A DNA stretch of 64,000 nt from the NCBI GenBank assembly GCA_029339195.1, contig JAPTJF010000056.1, positions 154,758 through 218,757 of the forward strand, in the 5' to 3' direction. Made by a program: the position numbers and the translations under genes. Below, piece by piece: positions 1-12,027 of the stretch; within the stretch, counting starts at the first letter, position 1; the number at the start of each line of letters is the position of its first letter. The notes beneath the pieces are model-generated. The model did not search any database and was not told where the DNA came from. It was given only the letters and a program-made list of their open reading frames with translations. This DNA comes from Micractinium sp. NFX-FRZ. Taxonomy: Eukaryota; Chlorophyta; Trebouxiophyceae; Chlorellales; Chlorellaceae.

Positions 1-977
1 TTGGCCTGCGGAGGGATGAGGAAGGGCGGGGGGAGGCCCCGGCGGCGGCTGCCCCTGGGCACTGCTGGCACGCTGCCGGGGCCCCCGCCCTGCCCTCCAT
101 TGGTCTCCAGAGAACTGCCGCTGCGAGCATGAGCCACTGCTGCCGGGTGGTCGTTGCCTGTGGCGGTCGATGTGGGCTGCGGCTGGGGCTGCTGCTGCTG
201 CTGCGGTTGCTGGGCTGGAGCAGGCGGCTGCTGCGCTGCAGCCGCCGCACGCGAGGCGGCTGCCGCAACGGGGGCTGCGCCGGCAAACTGGCCTAGCCAG
301 CGCATCACGTCATCCCGCTGGCCGGACGCGGGCCCCAGGGCTGGCGCCGTGCTTGCGGGGGCTTCCCAAGGCAGCTGCTGTGGGAAGGCAGAGGGCACCG
401 CCGCCACGCAGGCAGCGGTGGAGCGAGGGGGCTGCTGCTGCTGCTGCTGCTGGACAAGCTGTGCGTCCTGCTGCCGCTGCTGTCCGGCCGAGGCAGCTGC
501 CAGCAGCTGCAGCAGGCTCACCAGCATCCCAGGGTCAGTGTGCTCGGCGAGCGATGGGTGCTGCAGCGGCGGCGGCACCTGGGCTAGTGCCTGTGCCGCC
601 AGCACACGTGGGTGCTGCTGCTGCTGCTGCTGCTGCTGGTGAAGGCCCAGAAACAGAGCGCTCAACGTGGAGCTTGCATCCTGCTGATGCGGCTGAGCCT
701 GCTGCTGCAACTGCGCTGGCTGAGAGGCGCCACCCTGAAGGCGCGGCAGCTGCAGTGCGGGCGCTGAAGTGGGCGCCGCAAGCTGCTGCTGTGACGCAGG
801 CTGCTGCTGCTGCTGGGCTGCCTGCAAGGCGTTGTGCAGCAGCTGCTGCTGCTGCTGGTGCTGCTGCTGCGCAGCTGCTTGCTGCTGCAGCCCAGCCAAC
901 AGGCGGAGCAGCGTCTCGCTGGCATTGTCGCCGCTGCCGCCCACGGGTGGCCCACCGCCGCCGCCAGCACCTTGCAT
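1..977 (-). CDS. Glutamine-rich low-complexity protein, 3' part outside window
   Basis: The minus strand is open from an ATG at 977-975 to the window edge, about 325 codons without a stop. The product starts with a glycine-rich stretch, then a short leucine-rich segment (residues about 18-30), and then many Gln runs of 4-7 residues separated by Ala/Pro/Ser-rich spacers, with a non-repetitive patch (RDDVMRWLGQFAG) about two thirds along. In the frame used, the repeats read CAG on the minus strand, as in the Gln-rich activation or scaffold regions of many algal nuclear proteins. An in-frame stop lies about 70 bases upstream of the ATG, so either this ATG is the start or this is an internal exon with an acceptor just upstream. 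No DNA-binding or catalytic domain is visible, so no function is assigned. A possible acceptor motif lies within the last ten bases before the edge. Confidence 0.5.
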   Translation of the reverse strand, partial: MQGAGGGGGPPVGGSGDNASETLLRLLAGLQQQAAAQQQHQQQQQLLHNALQAAQQQQQPASQQQLAAPTSAPALQLPRLQGGASQPAQLQQQAQPHQQDASSTLSALFLGLHQQQQQQQQHPRVLAAQALAQVPPPLQHPSLAEHTDPGMLVSLLQLLAAASAGQQRQQDAQLVQQQQQQQPPRSTAACVAAVPSAFPQQLPWEAPASTAPALGPASGQRDDVMRWLGQFAGAAPVAAAASRAAAAAQQPPAPAQQPQQQQQPQPQPTSTATGNDHPAAVAHARSGSSLETNGGQGGGPGSVPAVPRGSRRRGLPPPFLIPPQA

Positions 978-2182
978 GTGAGCAACGCGCACAAAGCTGT
1001 GGGCGGGCTGGTCGGCACGCCCCGCTGCCCGGCTTCCCCAGGCCCGTCAGCGGGGCGAGCCGGACGAGGCGACGACGTCACCGCTTGGGAGTCACTCTAA
1101 GCTGCCCATTGCCGGTCCTTGGGGGCCTCCTGAAGGGCAGGACGTCGATTTCGCGGTGTCAACAAGGAGCTGCCGAGGGCACCGGATCTGGCTGCAGGGC
1201 CGAGACACTACTTGAGCTGTGGGAGAGCAGCCACGCCCCTCCCCCCGCCCCCAGCCCGTCCTGCGCACCCGCTGCCGCCCTAACCGCAAGCTGCTCACCT
1301 GAGAGCCGGCAAACTAGCTGCACGAACGCTGAACGCGGCGGTGGGGCCCAGAAGAGGAGGGACCGTCTGGTAGGGGGCAGGTCCTTCGGGGTGCCTTCAA
1401 GGAATACTGGAGGCGAGGAAAATCGAGTTGTTTGTAGTAAATAGCCGGCGGGCACCTCCTGAGGCCCTGTACAAGCGGCCCAAGACACGCAGGCTAACGT
1501 GGCTAGGCACAGGCGTGTAGGCGCGCTGCCCTCGAGCCCTACGGGTGCGCGACAACCAACACCGACCCGGAAAGTGCAAGGGGCGTGCAAGGCCGTGCTG
1601 CACCAACGGCTCCCCCCGCAAGCTTGCCCCCCGCTGCACAGCACCCCCTTCTCGCGTCAAGCTTACTTCGTCTGTTTGCAAACCCAAAGAAGCGGGCCGT
1701 ACGTCTAACAAACTGAAATCTGATGCCGCCTTCTGGAACTAGTCCTGCAAGGCGCGCGCGCTCTGCGCTCAGCGGCGGCGTGATGCAGCTTACACCACAT
1801 TGTGATCATATGAAGCTGCCCCGCCCCGGGCCCAGCCTGCTGTTACTGCTACAAGGCACGCCATGCTGCTGCTCAGAGCTCCAGGAAGCGCTTTGCCATC
1901 TGCAGCGCAGGTGGCGCGGGGGTAAAGGAACGAGAAAAAGCCAGCAGTTGGTGGCACCCTCTGCCAGCACTAGCACTTCCCCAGGTGATGGGGCAGCTGC
2001 AGCCGCGGCCCTGCACCCCAGCAGGGTGGCATGTAACTCTCAGCGGGCACACCGTGCGCAGCGTTGGGGGTTAAGGTGGGCCCATGCAGGGTATGCGCCG
2101 CTTAGGCATAAGCGCCGCCGTAACCCACCACACACACGCACACGCTCGTACCGGTGCCCCTCACGCGCCAGCCGACCGAGAG
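978..2182. other. Intergenic stretch between two minus-strand genes
   Basis: No convincing coding exon is seen. The left part would hold the promoter and 5' leader of the Gln-rich gene. The right part would be the 3' untranslated region of the carrier gene, where a minus-strand TGTAA (plus-strand TTACA at 1790-1794) is a candidate polyadenylation signal. Open frames here have no splice logic or recognisable protein. Confidence 0.4.
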
Positions 2183-5100
2183 TCACACCACTACAATCGC
2201 GTTGCACTGGGGCTCCGTCACTGTGGGCCCTGCCAACCCGGGCCTCACTTCAAAGGCCGCAAAGGTAATGGCCATCTGTGGCGCCTGCTTGATGACGGCA
2301 GACAGCAGCACGCCATTGAAGAGCGCGCCAAGCCCTTCCGTGGCAGCAATGGTGGCCAGCGCAGCGGCCACGTTGGGGTGCGGCGCCCCCGCCATCATGC
2401 GCCGCCGAGCCACTTCGAGCGGGTAGGTGAGGCCGGCAGAGGCCACGCCTGAAGGGGGACAGAGAGGACCGGGAGGGCAGCCAAACCAATGGGCTGCAGC
2501 CGGCGGGGGCACGTGCACGCTGGGCCTGCTGTGCTGCCTGCAGTACTTCTGCAGTACTGAGTACCTCCACTGTGGCACCTGTGCAGGGGTTCTCTTGCAG
2601 CTGGCGCCTGCTGGCAGGGAGGGGATGCCCGCACTGCCTCGTGCAGGGATGGAGCTGAAGGTCATCCGCTGCCCTGGTGCCTCAGGCAGGCTGCCCCCAG
2701 CTGCAGCCCCGCACTTGCTAGCTAGCGGCTGCCAACTGTCGCAAGTTGTACAAGGCGGCTGCCATGCATGGTCGGCTGAGCCATGCATGTTGTTTAACGG
2801 GTCAGACGCAATGCCCGCCCCGCTCACCCGCCAGGGCGCCAAACACTAGTGCCGCCTTCGGATCAATGTCCTTGCGCCCTGCCCAAGCAAGGCACAGCAG
2901 GCACAGTAAAGAGGGGGGCGAGGTGAGGCAAACAGCCAGGCCGCACACACAGTGCTGGCGCAGCGGACGTAAAGGGCAGTGTTGATGTTGCACATGCTGC
3001 AGTGCAGTGCCTGAATGCACTGCAGCAGCTGCGGCCCCTGCCCCTGCCCCTGCCCCTGCAGCCCACAGCCCGGCAAGCAGCCTGCTATTGTCAACCTCAA
3101 GGGGTGACGTTAGCTTGCTTGGTTCTCACCTGTGGAGCGTCGCCACACTGCCTTCATGGCATCATAGCTAGCCAACCTGCACCGGGGAGGCGGACACCGC
3201 TGTGGCTGCAGTGACACGTGGCACGAAGGGTGCTTGCCTCGCCTTGATATGAAGCAGCTGCCGAGCGACTCATCCACAAACCCGGCCTCAGCAGTACCGG
3301 CCCCAACAGTGCCGGCCCCAGACAGAACCAACCCAAACACAGTTCCGGAACTGGCGGCAAGCAAGCAAGCCCATGCAAACATGTCGACAGCCCCACCCAC
3401 CGTATGGCTGCATAAGGCGCGACGCCCACCAGGCTGGCGTCCAGGCCCTGCAGCAGGCGCGCGCAGCACAGCACAGCACAGCACAGCACAGCACAGCGCG
3501 GTTCAGCATGCACATCGAAGGATGCGGAGGCAGCGCGGCTGGCAGCCTCCCACTCAGGCTGGGGCAGGCCGCTTGTGTGGAACTAGCTGCACGCCCGTGT
3601 GGGGGGGTTAGGGTGGGGCAGGGGGCGCAGCAGACCACTGCAAACTGATTTGTGATTTGTGGCACCGTCGCGGTGCCTGCTTGGGTGCGGGACCATGCAA
3701 CCACGCAGCCTGGCCAGGCTGGCAAGTGTGGGCCACGCCGCCAGCTATGCTGGATGCGGCGCCCCTCTGGCAGCCGCTCACTGCTGGCAGGCCCAACAAG
3801 CTTGCATTCTGCATGCTCGCCCCGGCAGGTGGGCGGGCAGTCAACCCAGGTACATGCCTGATCGGCCGTGGCACCGGTCCTGACATGTGTGTGTACGACA
3901 TGTGGTCCCTCTCTGGCTGCTTGCACCCCCAGGGTGCACCCATCTCAAAGGCACCCCTGCTCTCCCCCTCCCAGCCAGCCTAAAGGCCCTCCGCCCCCTC
4001 CCCCTCCCCCTGCCAGCCAGCCCTGCCCTCACCCACCCCCTCGGCACACATCAGCCTCACCTTGTACAGCGCACCCACCCCCTCGGCGCGCGCGATGCCG
4101 CCCATGGCCACCACGAAGTTGCCCTGGGCGCCCAGGGCCATGCGGGTGCGCGCCGTCTCCAGTGGGTACACCAGCACGGATGCGGTGATGCCTGGCATGG
4201 GCAGGGGGCAGGCGCAGGCGCAAGAGGTGCGGCGGGGGTGAGGGCGTCTGAAGGCCGTTGCTGGTAGCAGTGCTGGCGGGCCAGGCGTGGTCGGGAGGTG
4301 ATGCCTGCACAGGTGGCGCAACCAGGGGGCACAGCCAGAGCGCGGGTGCACGTTGCAATCCGGCCTGGTGACAGCTGGCCACTGTCACTCGGTGTCAGGC
4401 GGCCAGTACGCAGCCCATTCTACCTCCATGCTGTCGGGTGCCGACACAGAGGCATGTGCCGTCAGCATGGAGGGAAGCAGGGCTGCATACAGGCGCCGCA
4501 ACGGCTCACCGCCCTGCCGGGTGCAAGCAAGCACGCATGCTGTGATTGCAGCCATTTTGCCCTTCAGTTTTCCCACCTGCCAGGGCCCCTGCCACGGTGG
4601 CCACCAGGTTGTCTGGCACGTGCAGCTCGTCGTTGTGCTTGCGGTTCCAGCGCCTGGGGGGGCAGTCAAGGCAGCAGGGGTGGCATGCAGGCAGGGGGGG
4701 GGGGCAGGGGGAGACAGCGTATGGAAGCGTGCACAGGGCGGCAGAGTATGAGCAGCGTGCCTCACTGGCGGCCAAAGTTGGCCCCATGCGTGCGTCCAAT
4801 CTGACTCTGCAACTCACTGGTACCACCAGTGCGCCCGCGTCAGTCGTGCGTTCTTGTACGTGTAGGATGCAAGGCAGCAGGCAGCTCTGCTCATCTCAGC
4901 CTGTGCCAGCCAGCCCAGACGTCAAAAGGACCAGCGGGCCTCCAGCCCACCACGAGTGCCCCGCCCACCTCAGCACCCGCTTGTACCACTCAAAGCTGGA
5001 GAGCTCCAGGGCGCGGGAGGGGATGGTGCGCAGTACATCCACGCTGTTGCCCCTGCAGGCACCGCCGGGAGGGCGGGGGAGGGGAGGAGCAGAGGCGGGC

Positions 5101-5952
5101 GGGAGGGGATCAGGCAGGTGGGCAGTGTAAGTGATTGATGCAGGCAGGCAGACGGCGGTCATCACACGGTATCAAGAGATGCAACCCATGTGCGCCAGTG
5201 CAGCGCAGGGCGCGGTAGGGGCACCCGGCCAGGTGCCCCCTCAGAGCCATCTGGCTGCCGTGGCTGAGCTGGAGAGCGCAGCAGGCACAGCAGCCTGCCC
5301 GTGGAGCTGGCGTGTGACACACCCATGTACGGCTGCCAAGGCCACCACTGGAAAGAAGGGCCGTCCCACACAAATCCTACCTGAAGAAAGCGCGCGCCCC
5401 GCCGCGCCGCCAGATGCTGCGGGCCGCCTGCCAGGAAGTCATGCCCCCCGCCTGCACCAGCTGCATCTTCACTGTCTCCAGTGGTGCCGTGCTGGTCTTG
5501 CCCGCAGCCCCGGCAACCCCCCCGGCCAGCAGCCGGCGCACGCCAGCTGGCAGGGCGGCGGCGTGGCGCTGCAGGCGCCGCTCCAGCCTCTCCACCTCGT
5601 GCACAGCGTGCCGTGACGCCCGCACCAGCTCTGAGCTGCGCCCCACCAGCAGGTCTCCGATGTCCAACTCAAAGCCATAAGCAGGGGCAGCTGCATGGGA
5701 GCTGCTGTTGCTGCTGATGGGGCCCCTGCCAGGGCTGAGGCTTGCTGCTGCCGCCGCCGCCACGGCCGCAGGTGCCGTCGCCGCTGCTTGCGGCGCGGCT
5801 GTGGCAGCGACCAATCGCTGGGGGCTGGGGCCTCTCCTCCACTGCGGCTGGACTTGGGGCTGCGGCCAGCCGTCCAGCCTCACGCCCCGCCTGCAGGTGA
5901 ACCTGGCTCGCTGCTCCTGCTGCCGTGGCTGGGTTGCTGAACGCCTCAGCAT
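2183..5952 (-). CDS. Mitochondrial carrier family (SLC25) protein, Brittle-1/adenylate-carrier-like
   Basis: Eight exons, in transcript order: 5952-5381, 5052-4969, 4653-4577, 4191-4061, 3447-3401, 3176-3130, 2878-2828, 2448-2183. All junctions are in phase and give 424 aa. The three carrier repeats are visible through their PX[DE]XX[KR] signatures: APLETVKMQL (near residue 156), YPLETARTRM (near 253) and YPLEVARRRM (near 345). The GVAPYAA and FKGN-like segments between them resemble plant Brittle-1/adenine-nucleotide carriers. These six-helix proteins exchange metabolites across the inner mitochondrial or plastid envelope membrane. The first 130 residues are Ala/Gln/Ser-rich and probably contain a transit peptide. 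The transported substrate cannot be fixed by eye; a related CoA or ADP/ATP-type carrier is the alternative. Introns hold short microsatellites, for example CAGCA repeats near 3470-3500. Confidence 0.88.
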
Positions 5953-6339
5953 GCTGGCTGCTGCGTTTACAGGAGCCTTGGAGTGACTGTGGGCGCAGGA
6001 AGCGCCTGGCCACGGGCAGCTTCAGGGCAGGAATCCAAGGTGACAACGTCCAAGGTTCGCCCTTTGGAGCGAATCAACCAAGACCGTGAGGAGTGGGCAG
6101 TGGGCAGATGTGTGGGCATCTCCCCATGCCGTGCGGAGATTGGCCCGCATTTCTCTCACGCCGCCAGTTCATTAAGGCACGCTTGCTCCAGCAGCGGGGG
6201 AGGCTGCATCACAGCGCTTACAACAGCAGGCGCAGGCAGGATATGAAAGAGCACAGAGATAAGGAACAGGGAGTGTACATTCAGGTGAACTGGATGGAGT
6301 ACAAGTAGTGCAAAGGATGCTATTGGCTAGGGGCACCGC
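5953..6339. other. Short intergenic region between two minus-strand genes
   Basis: This holds the promoter side of the carrier gene and the 3' tail of the RMC1-like gene. A minus-strand TGTAA (plus-strand TTACA at 6218-6222), about 120 bases beyond the RMC1-like stop, is a plausible polyadenylation signal. No coding potential is seen. Confidence 0.4.
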
Positions 6340-9300
6340 CTATGCTGCCGCTGGCATTGCTGCGCTGCACACCCGCCGTGCCGCTGCCGCCAGGAGGGCG
6401 TCGCCGCTGTCTGCAGCCGCCTCCACCAGCGCCGCCGGCGACAGCTGCCCCACCAACCTCTCCCGCCGTGCCAGCACCAGGGCTTCCCGCAGCCGGCCCT
6501 GGCGCAGGAGCAGGCGGCAGCGCGCCTCGTGGGCGTGCAGGCGCAGCAGCAGCTGCTCCGCCAGCTGGCCGCCACCCGGCAGCTGCCGGGCAGCTGCCGC
6601 CTCCTCCACGTGCTCTGCCAAAAGCACAGAGTCCAGCTGTGGGTGGGACAGCAGCAGCGGGGCCACCAGGTGGGCCAGGCCCTGCAGGCAGGAAGGCGGG
6701 CAGGTGGGCGGGTGAGAGGAGCAGGGGCAGTCCCGGCCGATGCCTCTCGAGGGATGGAAAGGCACAGGGACCTGGTGTGTGCCAAGCTGCAAGCCTCTCC
6801 ACTGCTCCGCCAATGCGGACAGCAAGGCACGCAGTCCCAGGCAGCGGCGGTCCAGACCGCAAGGGAAAACAGGCGCTCAGAGACCAGCAACACAGGAGAG
6901 GCACCCACATCGCCCAGCCGCGCACCTGGTCGAGCAGCAGGTCGACATACAGGGCCGCCAGGGACGGCGCCAGCTGGATGCCGTGCGCAGCGCACGACGC
7001 CGCGTACTCTGCAAGAGCGGCCTGCAGGTAGGCCGGGCGCACACGCTGCTGCGTGCGTACCAGAGAGAACACGGAGCTGTGCAGGTCCTGCAAGGCAGGA
7101 GGGCACCGTGGGCAAGAGTGTGAGAGCAAGTCGGGGCTCTGTTGGGAGACCAGGTTGCAGGTGAGTCTAGGCAACGCAGGCAGGCATACAGTGTGGGCCG
7201 GCAAGCAGTTTGGGCAACGAGGCAGGCAGGCACGCCAGCTTCTGACCGCTCCTCCCCTCACCTGGGATGTCACCTCTGGCCGCTGCCGCGGTGCAGCCGC
7301 CGCCGCCGCTGCTGCCCGCGCGCTGTTCCCGGGGCCTGACCCGCCGTTGCTGCCGCTGCCGGCTGCCTCTGCTGAGAAGCTATTGACCACGTCTAGACAC
7401 AGGCGCAGCTCAGGCAGGGGCGCCTCGTCCTGCACGACCCCCCTCAGCACACGCAGCGTGATGCCTGCGGCGTCCCGCTGAGGCGCCGCTGCCGGCCGCC
7501 GGCGCTGCAGGAAGGCCAGCAGGCGCGGGTAGTCGCTCTGGCTGTCGGCAATGGCCCTCAGGTCGAGCTGCAGCCGGTACACCGCCCCTCCTGCGCCATC
7601 CACCAGCCAGGCGGGGTAGTGCAGCTGCAACGAGGAGGGCCCAGCCACCATTGGCAGCTGCTGGCGGGCCGAGGCCGCATGCGCTGGGTCTGCAGCCCCG
7701 CCGGCGCCGCCGCCGCTGCTGGTACTGGCTGGCAGCGCCGGCTCCTGCCCCTGCTCCAGCCCCGTCTCGTGCTCCTGAGGCAGGGGCACCGCCAGCGGCA
7801 GCGGGCTGCTGATGGGCGCTGGCCCACCCGCCAGGATGTCGAGCAGCATCACTACGGCGCTATCTATGTGGTGCACCTGCACAGCGAGAGGGGGGTGGGG
7901 AGATGGGAGGGCATGCGTAGGTGCAGGGAGGAGGGAGGGGCACTGGGAGGCACTGGGTGGGGCCTCAACATCTGCCTTCCACACAGTCTGCAGCTGGCCA
8001 TAGCCCCCCGGGGCGCGCGTCCGTTGGGCCCGCCAACTGTACGTGCGGTTGCCTCACCGCCTTCACCCACCGCCGCCCGCCACCCTGGCAGCGCCTCCCC
8101 CCGCCCGCCAGCTCACCAGCAGCACGTTGTCCACCACTGACAGCTCCAGCTGCCTGGCATACACCTCGTAAGAGTGCGCAAGCGAGGTGGCATCCCTGCA
8201 GGCGCAGGTACAGTGCGGAAAGAAAGAAAGGGCATCAGCAGAAAGGGCATAGGGCAGCCGCTCCCCACTGCAATGCCCAGCTGCCCGCACAGCCGTGCTG
8301 CCCTGCGCAGGTTCCATCGGCTGCCAGAGTAGCCGGAGGGCAGAGCCAGAGTGTACTGTTTGCAGTAGTGCTGCCTTGTACCTGCACCCGTGCCGCCCAC
8401 AAGCCGGGGCGCCCCTGCCCCTGCGCACACCCCACCCTGCTGACCCTCAATCCCGCTGCCGCCCACCATGCCGTCCCATCCACCCCCTCCTTCCTGCTGT
8501 TCGTTTAGCAAGCCATCTACAGAGCAGCAGGCCGGCGCTGCATCCACCCCTCATCCCACGCCACCCTATGCCCACCCCTCGTCCCGCCCCACGCTACCAC
8601 CCACCTGAACAGACGGTACAGGCGCAGCAGGCCGGCGCCGCGGTCGTGGTGGCAGCAGAAGACACGGCCGTAGAGCACCACCACCCAGCACGTGTCTGGC
8701 CCCACCAGCCGCGCCGGCTGCTCCCGGGCAGCTGAGAAGCCATCCAGGGCGGTGCTGATGGCAGCCGCCATGACTGGGCGGATGGGGCTGCCCCAGGGCG
8801 GGGTCAGGTCCAGCAGCGGCAGCTTCAGGATGCCGGCCTTGCTGAACTGGATGGCCTGGGGGGCAGCCAGCGTGGAGGGAGGGAGCGCAGCGCAGGGGAG
8901 AGGGAGGGGAGAGGGTGTGAGGGGCAAAGGGTGTGTATGGAGAGTGTGCGTGGCGGCAGCACAGCAAGGACGAGAGACAGCATCGGGCAGGGTGCTTGAG
9001 GGCGCATTTGGCTGCTGCCGAGGGCAGCCGCGCCCTGGGCCCAATCCCTGTCACTGTGGACCGCCCATTTGAGGCAAGGCCCTGCAGCTTTGCCCCGCAG
9101 CTGCCAAAGCCAGCACCAGCGGCTGGCCCCACACCTCCGTCCCCTCCCTGCATCCTGCGCCCCTGAAGCGCACCTGCAGCTTGGCCCCGCTGCTGCCAAA
9201 GCCCAGCACCACCATGTGCGTCTCAGGGCTGTAAGTGTACCACTGGATGCCCTGTGGGGGCGGTACCGGGTGGAGGCGGGCGGGTGAGGCTTAGGCAGCG

Positions 9301-10486
9301 CAGGCAGAGCAGCAGACAGCTGCTCAGCAGGTAGGTGCTCAACAGGGCAGTTGGGCAGCTCGCGAGCCAGAGCAGCAGGAGGTGGCAGCTCAGGCGGGGG
9401 CTCCACACCCGCTGTGGCCTCCTTGCGCAGCCTGCTGTCCTCACCCACTGTGCCACGTTCACATAGCTGGCTAGCTCGCGGCAGCACCCAGGCTGCCCTG
9501 CCCACCCCACCCGCTGGGCCAGCTTCCTCCCGCCCCCCACCTGCAGCGGTACCAGCGAGTCAAGGCGCAGCGCCTGCAGGCTGGGGTGCACCCTGTGGAT
9601 CTCCAGCCCGCCAGCTGTCACCATCACAAAGTGGGCAGCCGTCCAGAAGAAGCCCAGGAGCTGGGGGTCGCTGCCGCGCCGCCTGCAGGGAGCAGCGCGT
9701 GGCGCAGGCGGGGCGTGGGCAGAGCGAACAGGGCGAGGAAGCGAGCAAACAAGCGCGGGGCGGCGAGACATGAACTCTGGCCAGGAGGGGTGAGTGGCAA
9801 CCAAACCGGAGCACGCATGCACCCAGCCCCCACACAGAAACAAGAGCGGCAGTGTTGCCACCCCACCCACAGCAGCGTGCAGCAACTGGGCAGCTCGACC
9901 AGCAAGGACACACTGGCCAGCCAAGACGGGCCAAACCGCAACTCCGTGCCCAGCACCCAACTGCCCCCGTGCCCTTCCCAACCCAGCGTGTGCCTCACCC
10001 CGCCTTGTCCGCCCCGCCCGGCGTCTCCACAAACATGTTGCCGGTGGCGTGGCAGTGCACCTCCACCAGGCGTGCCGAGCGGTGCAGCGCCGTGAAGGCG
10101 CCATCCAGGCTGCTGCGGATGTGGCGCACCGGGGGACCCTCGCTGACCAGGAAAGCGCGCGCGGTTGAGCTGGCAATCGAGTCATCGGTGTCATAGCCAG
10201 AGGTGTCGGGTGCATGGGCGCCGTGGCCGTGAGGGCCTGGAGATGCGCGGCCGCCGAGCGGCGGGCTGGCGCTGCCAGCATCACTCGGCAGCTCTGCGCC
10301 GCCACTACCGGTGCCGCCGCCCTGGCTGCTGCCGTACATGGGCTGCGGCAGCGCCACCGCTGTGATCATGCGCCCCTCAATGAGGTGGATGCACCCAGCC
10401 GCCTCATCGTAGAACAGCTGCTGCCCCGGCTGGGGCACAAACCCCACACCCGTGTCCTCCGCTACCACGTGAGCCACCGCCGCCAT
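6340..10486 (-). CDS. RMC1: RMC1/Mic1-domain protein (MON1-CCZ1 regulator homologue)
   Basis: Eight exons: 10486-9999, 9682-9541, 9251-9174, 8855-8605, 8195-8117, 7876-7262, 7087-6926, 6681-6340. All are in phase, giving 718 aa. The N-terminal half looks like the beta-propeller-type part of RMC1 (C18orf8/Mic1): FYDEAAGCIHLI near the start, then strands around FVMVTAGGLEIH, and VVDNVLLVHHIDSAVVMLLDI at the end. The C-terminal helical part (about residues 540-718) matches the Mic1 domain in layout and length; the human protein is about 657 aa. In animals RMC1 is part of the MON1-CCZ1 exchange factor that activates Rab7 on late endosomes, vacuoles and autophagosomes, and the same role is inferred here. 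The ATG at 10486 is the first in frame. Ala/Gly-rich linkers account for the extra length. Confidence 0.75.
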
Positions 10487-10703
10487 CGCTGTCGCCGGGT
10501 GGTGGCGGGGGCGGGGAACGTTTGGGTACGAAGCTGGCCGGCAGGCTGCCACCGGAGGTGAGATGCAAAGGAAACTAGTGCGGTATTGGTGCTGCTACCA
10601 CTGCTGTATCTGACGCTGCCTGGCCTACCAGGAGCGCGAGGGCACCCTGTCAGGCTGCCTAGGAGCAGCCGGGTGCTGCCTGGTTCTTGAAGCGGACGCT
10701 CAG

Positions 10704-11385
10704 TCAGCCTTCCAGCACATCTCGAATGCGCTTCAGCAGCTCAGCCTTGAGGTTATCTGGCACCTTGGCACGTGCAGCGGGCTTGACAGCTGCCACTATG
10801 TCTTCGTGCCGCACCGCCGGGGGCCCGCTGTCGCCACCCTGCTGCTGCTGCCGCGCCGCAAACTCTGCGTCAGGATCAGACGCATGGAGGCAGCTAGGCA
10901 ACAGCAGCGAGCCCTACAGCAGCAAAAAGTGGCCACCAACAGCGGCTGATGGGCGGCGGTGCTCTGGCCCTCACCTCTGCAAAGCTGGCGGACCTCGTCG
11001 GTCCACCCCGACTCCTCCAGCCGCTGCAGTGCAAGCTGCTTCAGCTCGTCCCGCGCACCACTGCGTACCAGCTGCAGCAGCAAGGGACGCAGCGCATCAT
11101 GAAGGGGGGCGTAAGCTGCTCCCGCTGCCGTCGCCGCTGCCGCTCGCTCGGTGAACCTGCAAAATCCGTGTGCGGCGCGCTCGGAGCTGCCATTCCCGCC
11201 CCAGCTTTCTCTCGGATCCCTCTGGGCGAGCAGAAAGCAGCGTGGCGCCCCCAGGCTCAGCCTCGCCCGGCCCCTCCTTCCGGCAGTCGCTCAGCTTCGC
11301 CCAGCCCTTCCTCCGATATTCAAGGAGCTCATACCTTGACGTCAACGGTCTCTTGGACAGAGAGGCGACGCCCCTGACCAGACAT
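10704..11385 (-). CDS. ENY2: ENY2/Sus1, SAGA deubiquitinase-module and TREX-2 subunit
   Basis: Three exons: 11385-11335 (starting MSGQGRRLSVQETVDVK), about 11146-10975, and 10864-10704, giving about 127 aa. The core LRPLLLQLVRSGARDELKQL, then LEESGWTDEVRQLCR, and the tail VPDNLKAELLKRIRDVLEG align closely with the ENY2/Sus1 helical fold (human about 101 aa). ENY2 is shared by the SAGA histone H2B deubiquitinase module and the TREX-2 mRNA export complex at the nuclear pore. The extra length is an Ala-rich stretch near residue 20 and a poly-Gln loop in the middle. The start of exon 2 is uncertain: the best-looking acceptor (TTTTGCAG before 11156) is out of phase with exon 1, whereas an AG ten bases further on is in phase. 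The gene lies head to head with the GT77 gene. Confidence 0.85.
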
Positions 11386-12027
11386 GAGACACGGGCGCCC
11401 TTTATGCTTTCAAGACCTGCAAGTCTTGGAGATTGTTTGGGGAGGCAGGAATGGTGGCGGGTCCCTGTCCACCAATTCGAACATGGTGCTGCTGGCACCA
11501 GGCTGGCGGCGGGCAGGCGGGCCCGCCTTAAAGTGCGTTTCACTGCTGCGTTTCCAATGCTCATGCTGATACCGAAACACGGGAACAGGCATCAACCTTT
11601 TGTTGCATGATGGAAGAGTATAGCTGTGGCAGCTGCAATTAACCGCAGAGAAGGCAAACTACCGCCGCCGTATGGCGGCCCGACTACTGGACCCACAACA
11701 ATCGGCAGCGCTTGTGTTTAATCGAGCTTGCCCGCTGTGCTCAAAATTGCACATGTCTTCACGTATCTGAATCCACAAACATCAAAAGGGGCCAACCTAC
11801 TTTGCAGGCACCTGCCGCCCACCGTCCCATGCGCTGAATCGCCTGCTGCGCCGGGCTGATATGTGCCTCTAGGTGCAGTGGAACTGAATAAGGGAATCCC
11901 GCTCTTGCCTGTCCGTTTCCTGGCATCCTGCCATTGCGCAGTGCTCATTTTCACCCCCACCAGTTGCGGAGGAGAGCGTCCGTCTAAATTGCTTTCAGAC
12001 ACTTTGACTCCCAGGCCCCTGGCCGCC
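11386..12027. promoter_or_regulatory. Divergent promoter region, ENY2 (-) and GT77 (+)
   Basis: A 640-base spacer separates two diverging start codons, so it must contain both promoters and 5' leaders. It is less GC-rich than the flanking coding DNA. No TATA box or known operator can be assigned with confidence. Confidence 0.45.

Noticed and set aside
170..1444. Long plus-strand open frame rich in Ala across the first gene
   Set aside because: It is the mirror of minus-strand CAG repeats (GCT/TGC on plus); its composition follows repeat phase and it has no recognisable protein, whereas the minus frame gives Gln runs with meaningful spacers.
1159..1711. Minus-strand frames upstream of the Gln-rich gene as its 5' exons
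   Set aside because: No consistent donor/acceptor phase and no recognisable protein; treated as leader or promoter.
6320..7984. Single 554-codon frame as one exon of the RMC1-like gene
   Set aside because: It reads through introns; the segments between 7262 and 7087 and between 6926 and 6681 are low-complexity with clear GT-AG borders, and removing them restores the family alignment.
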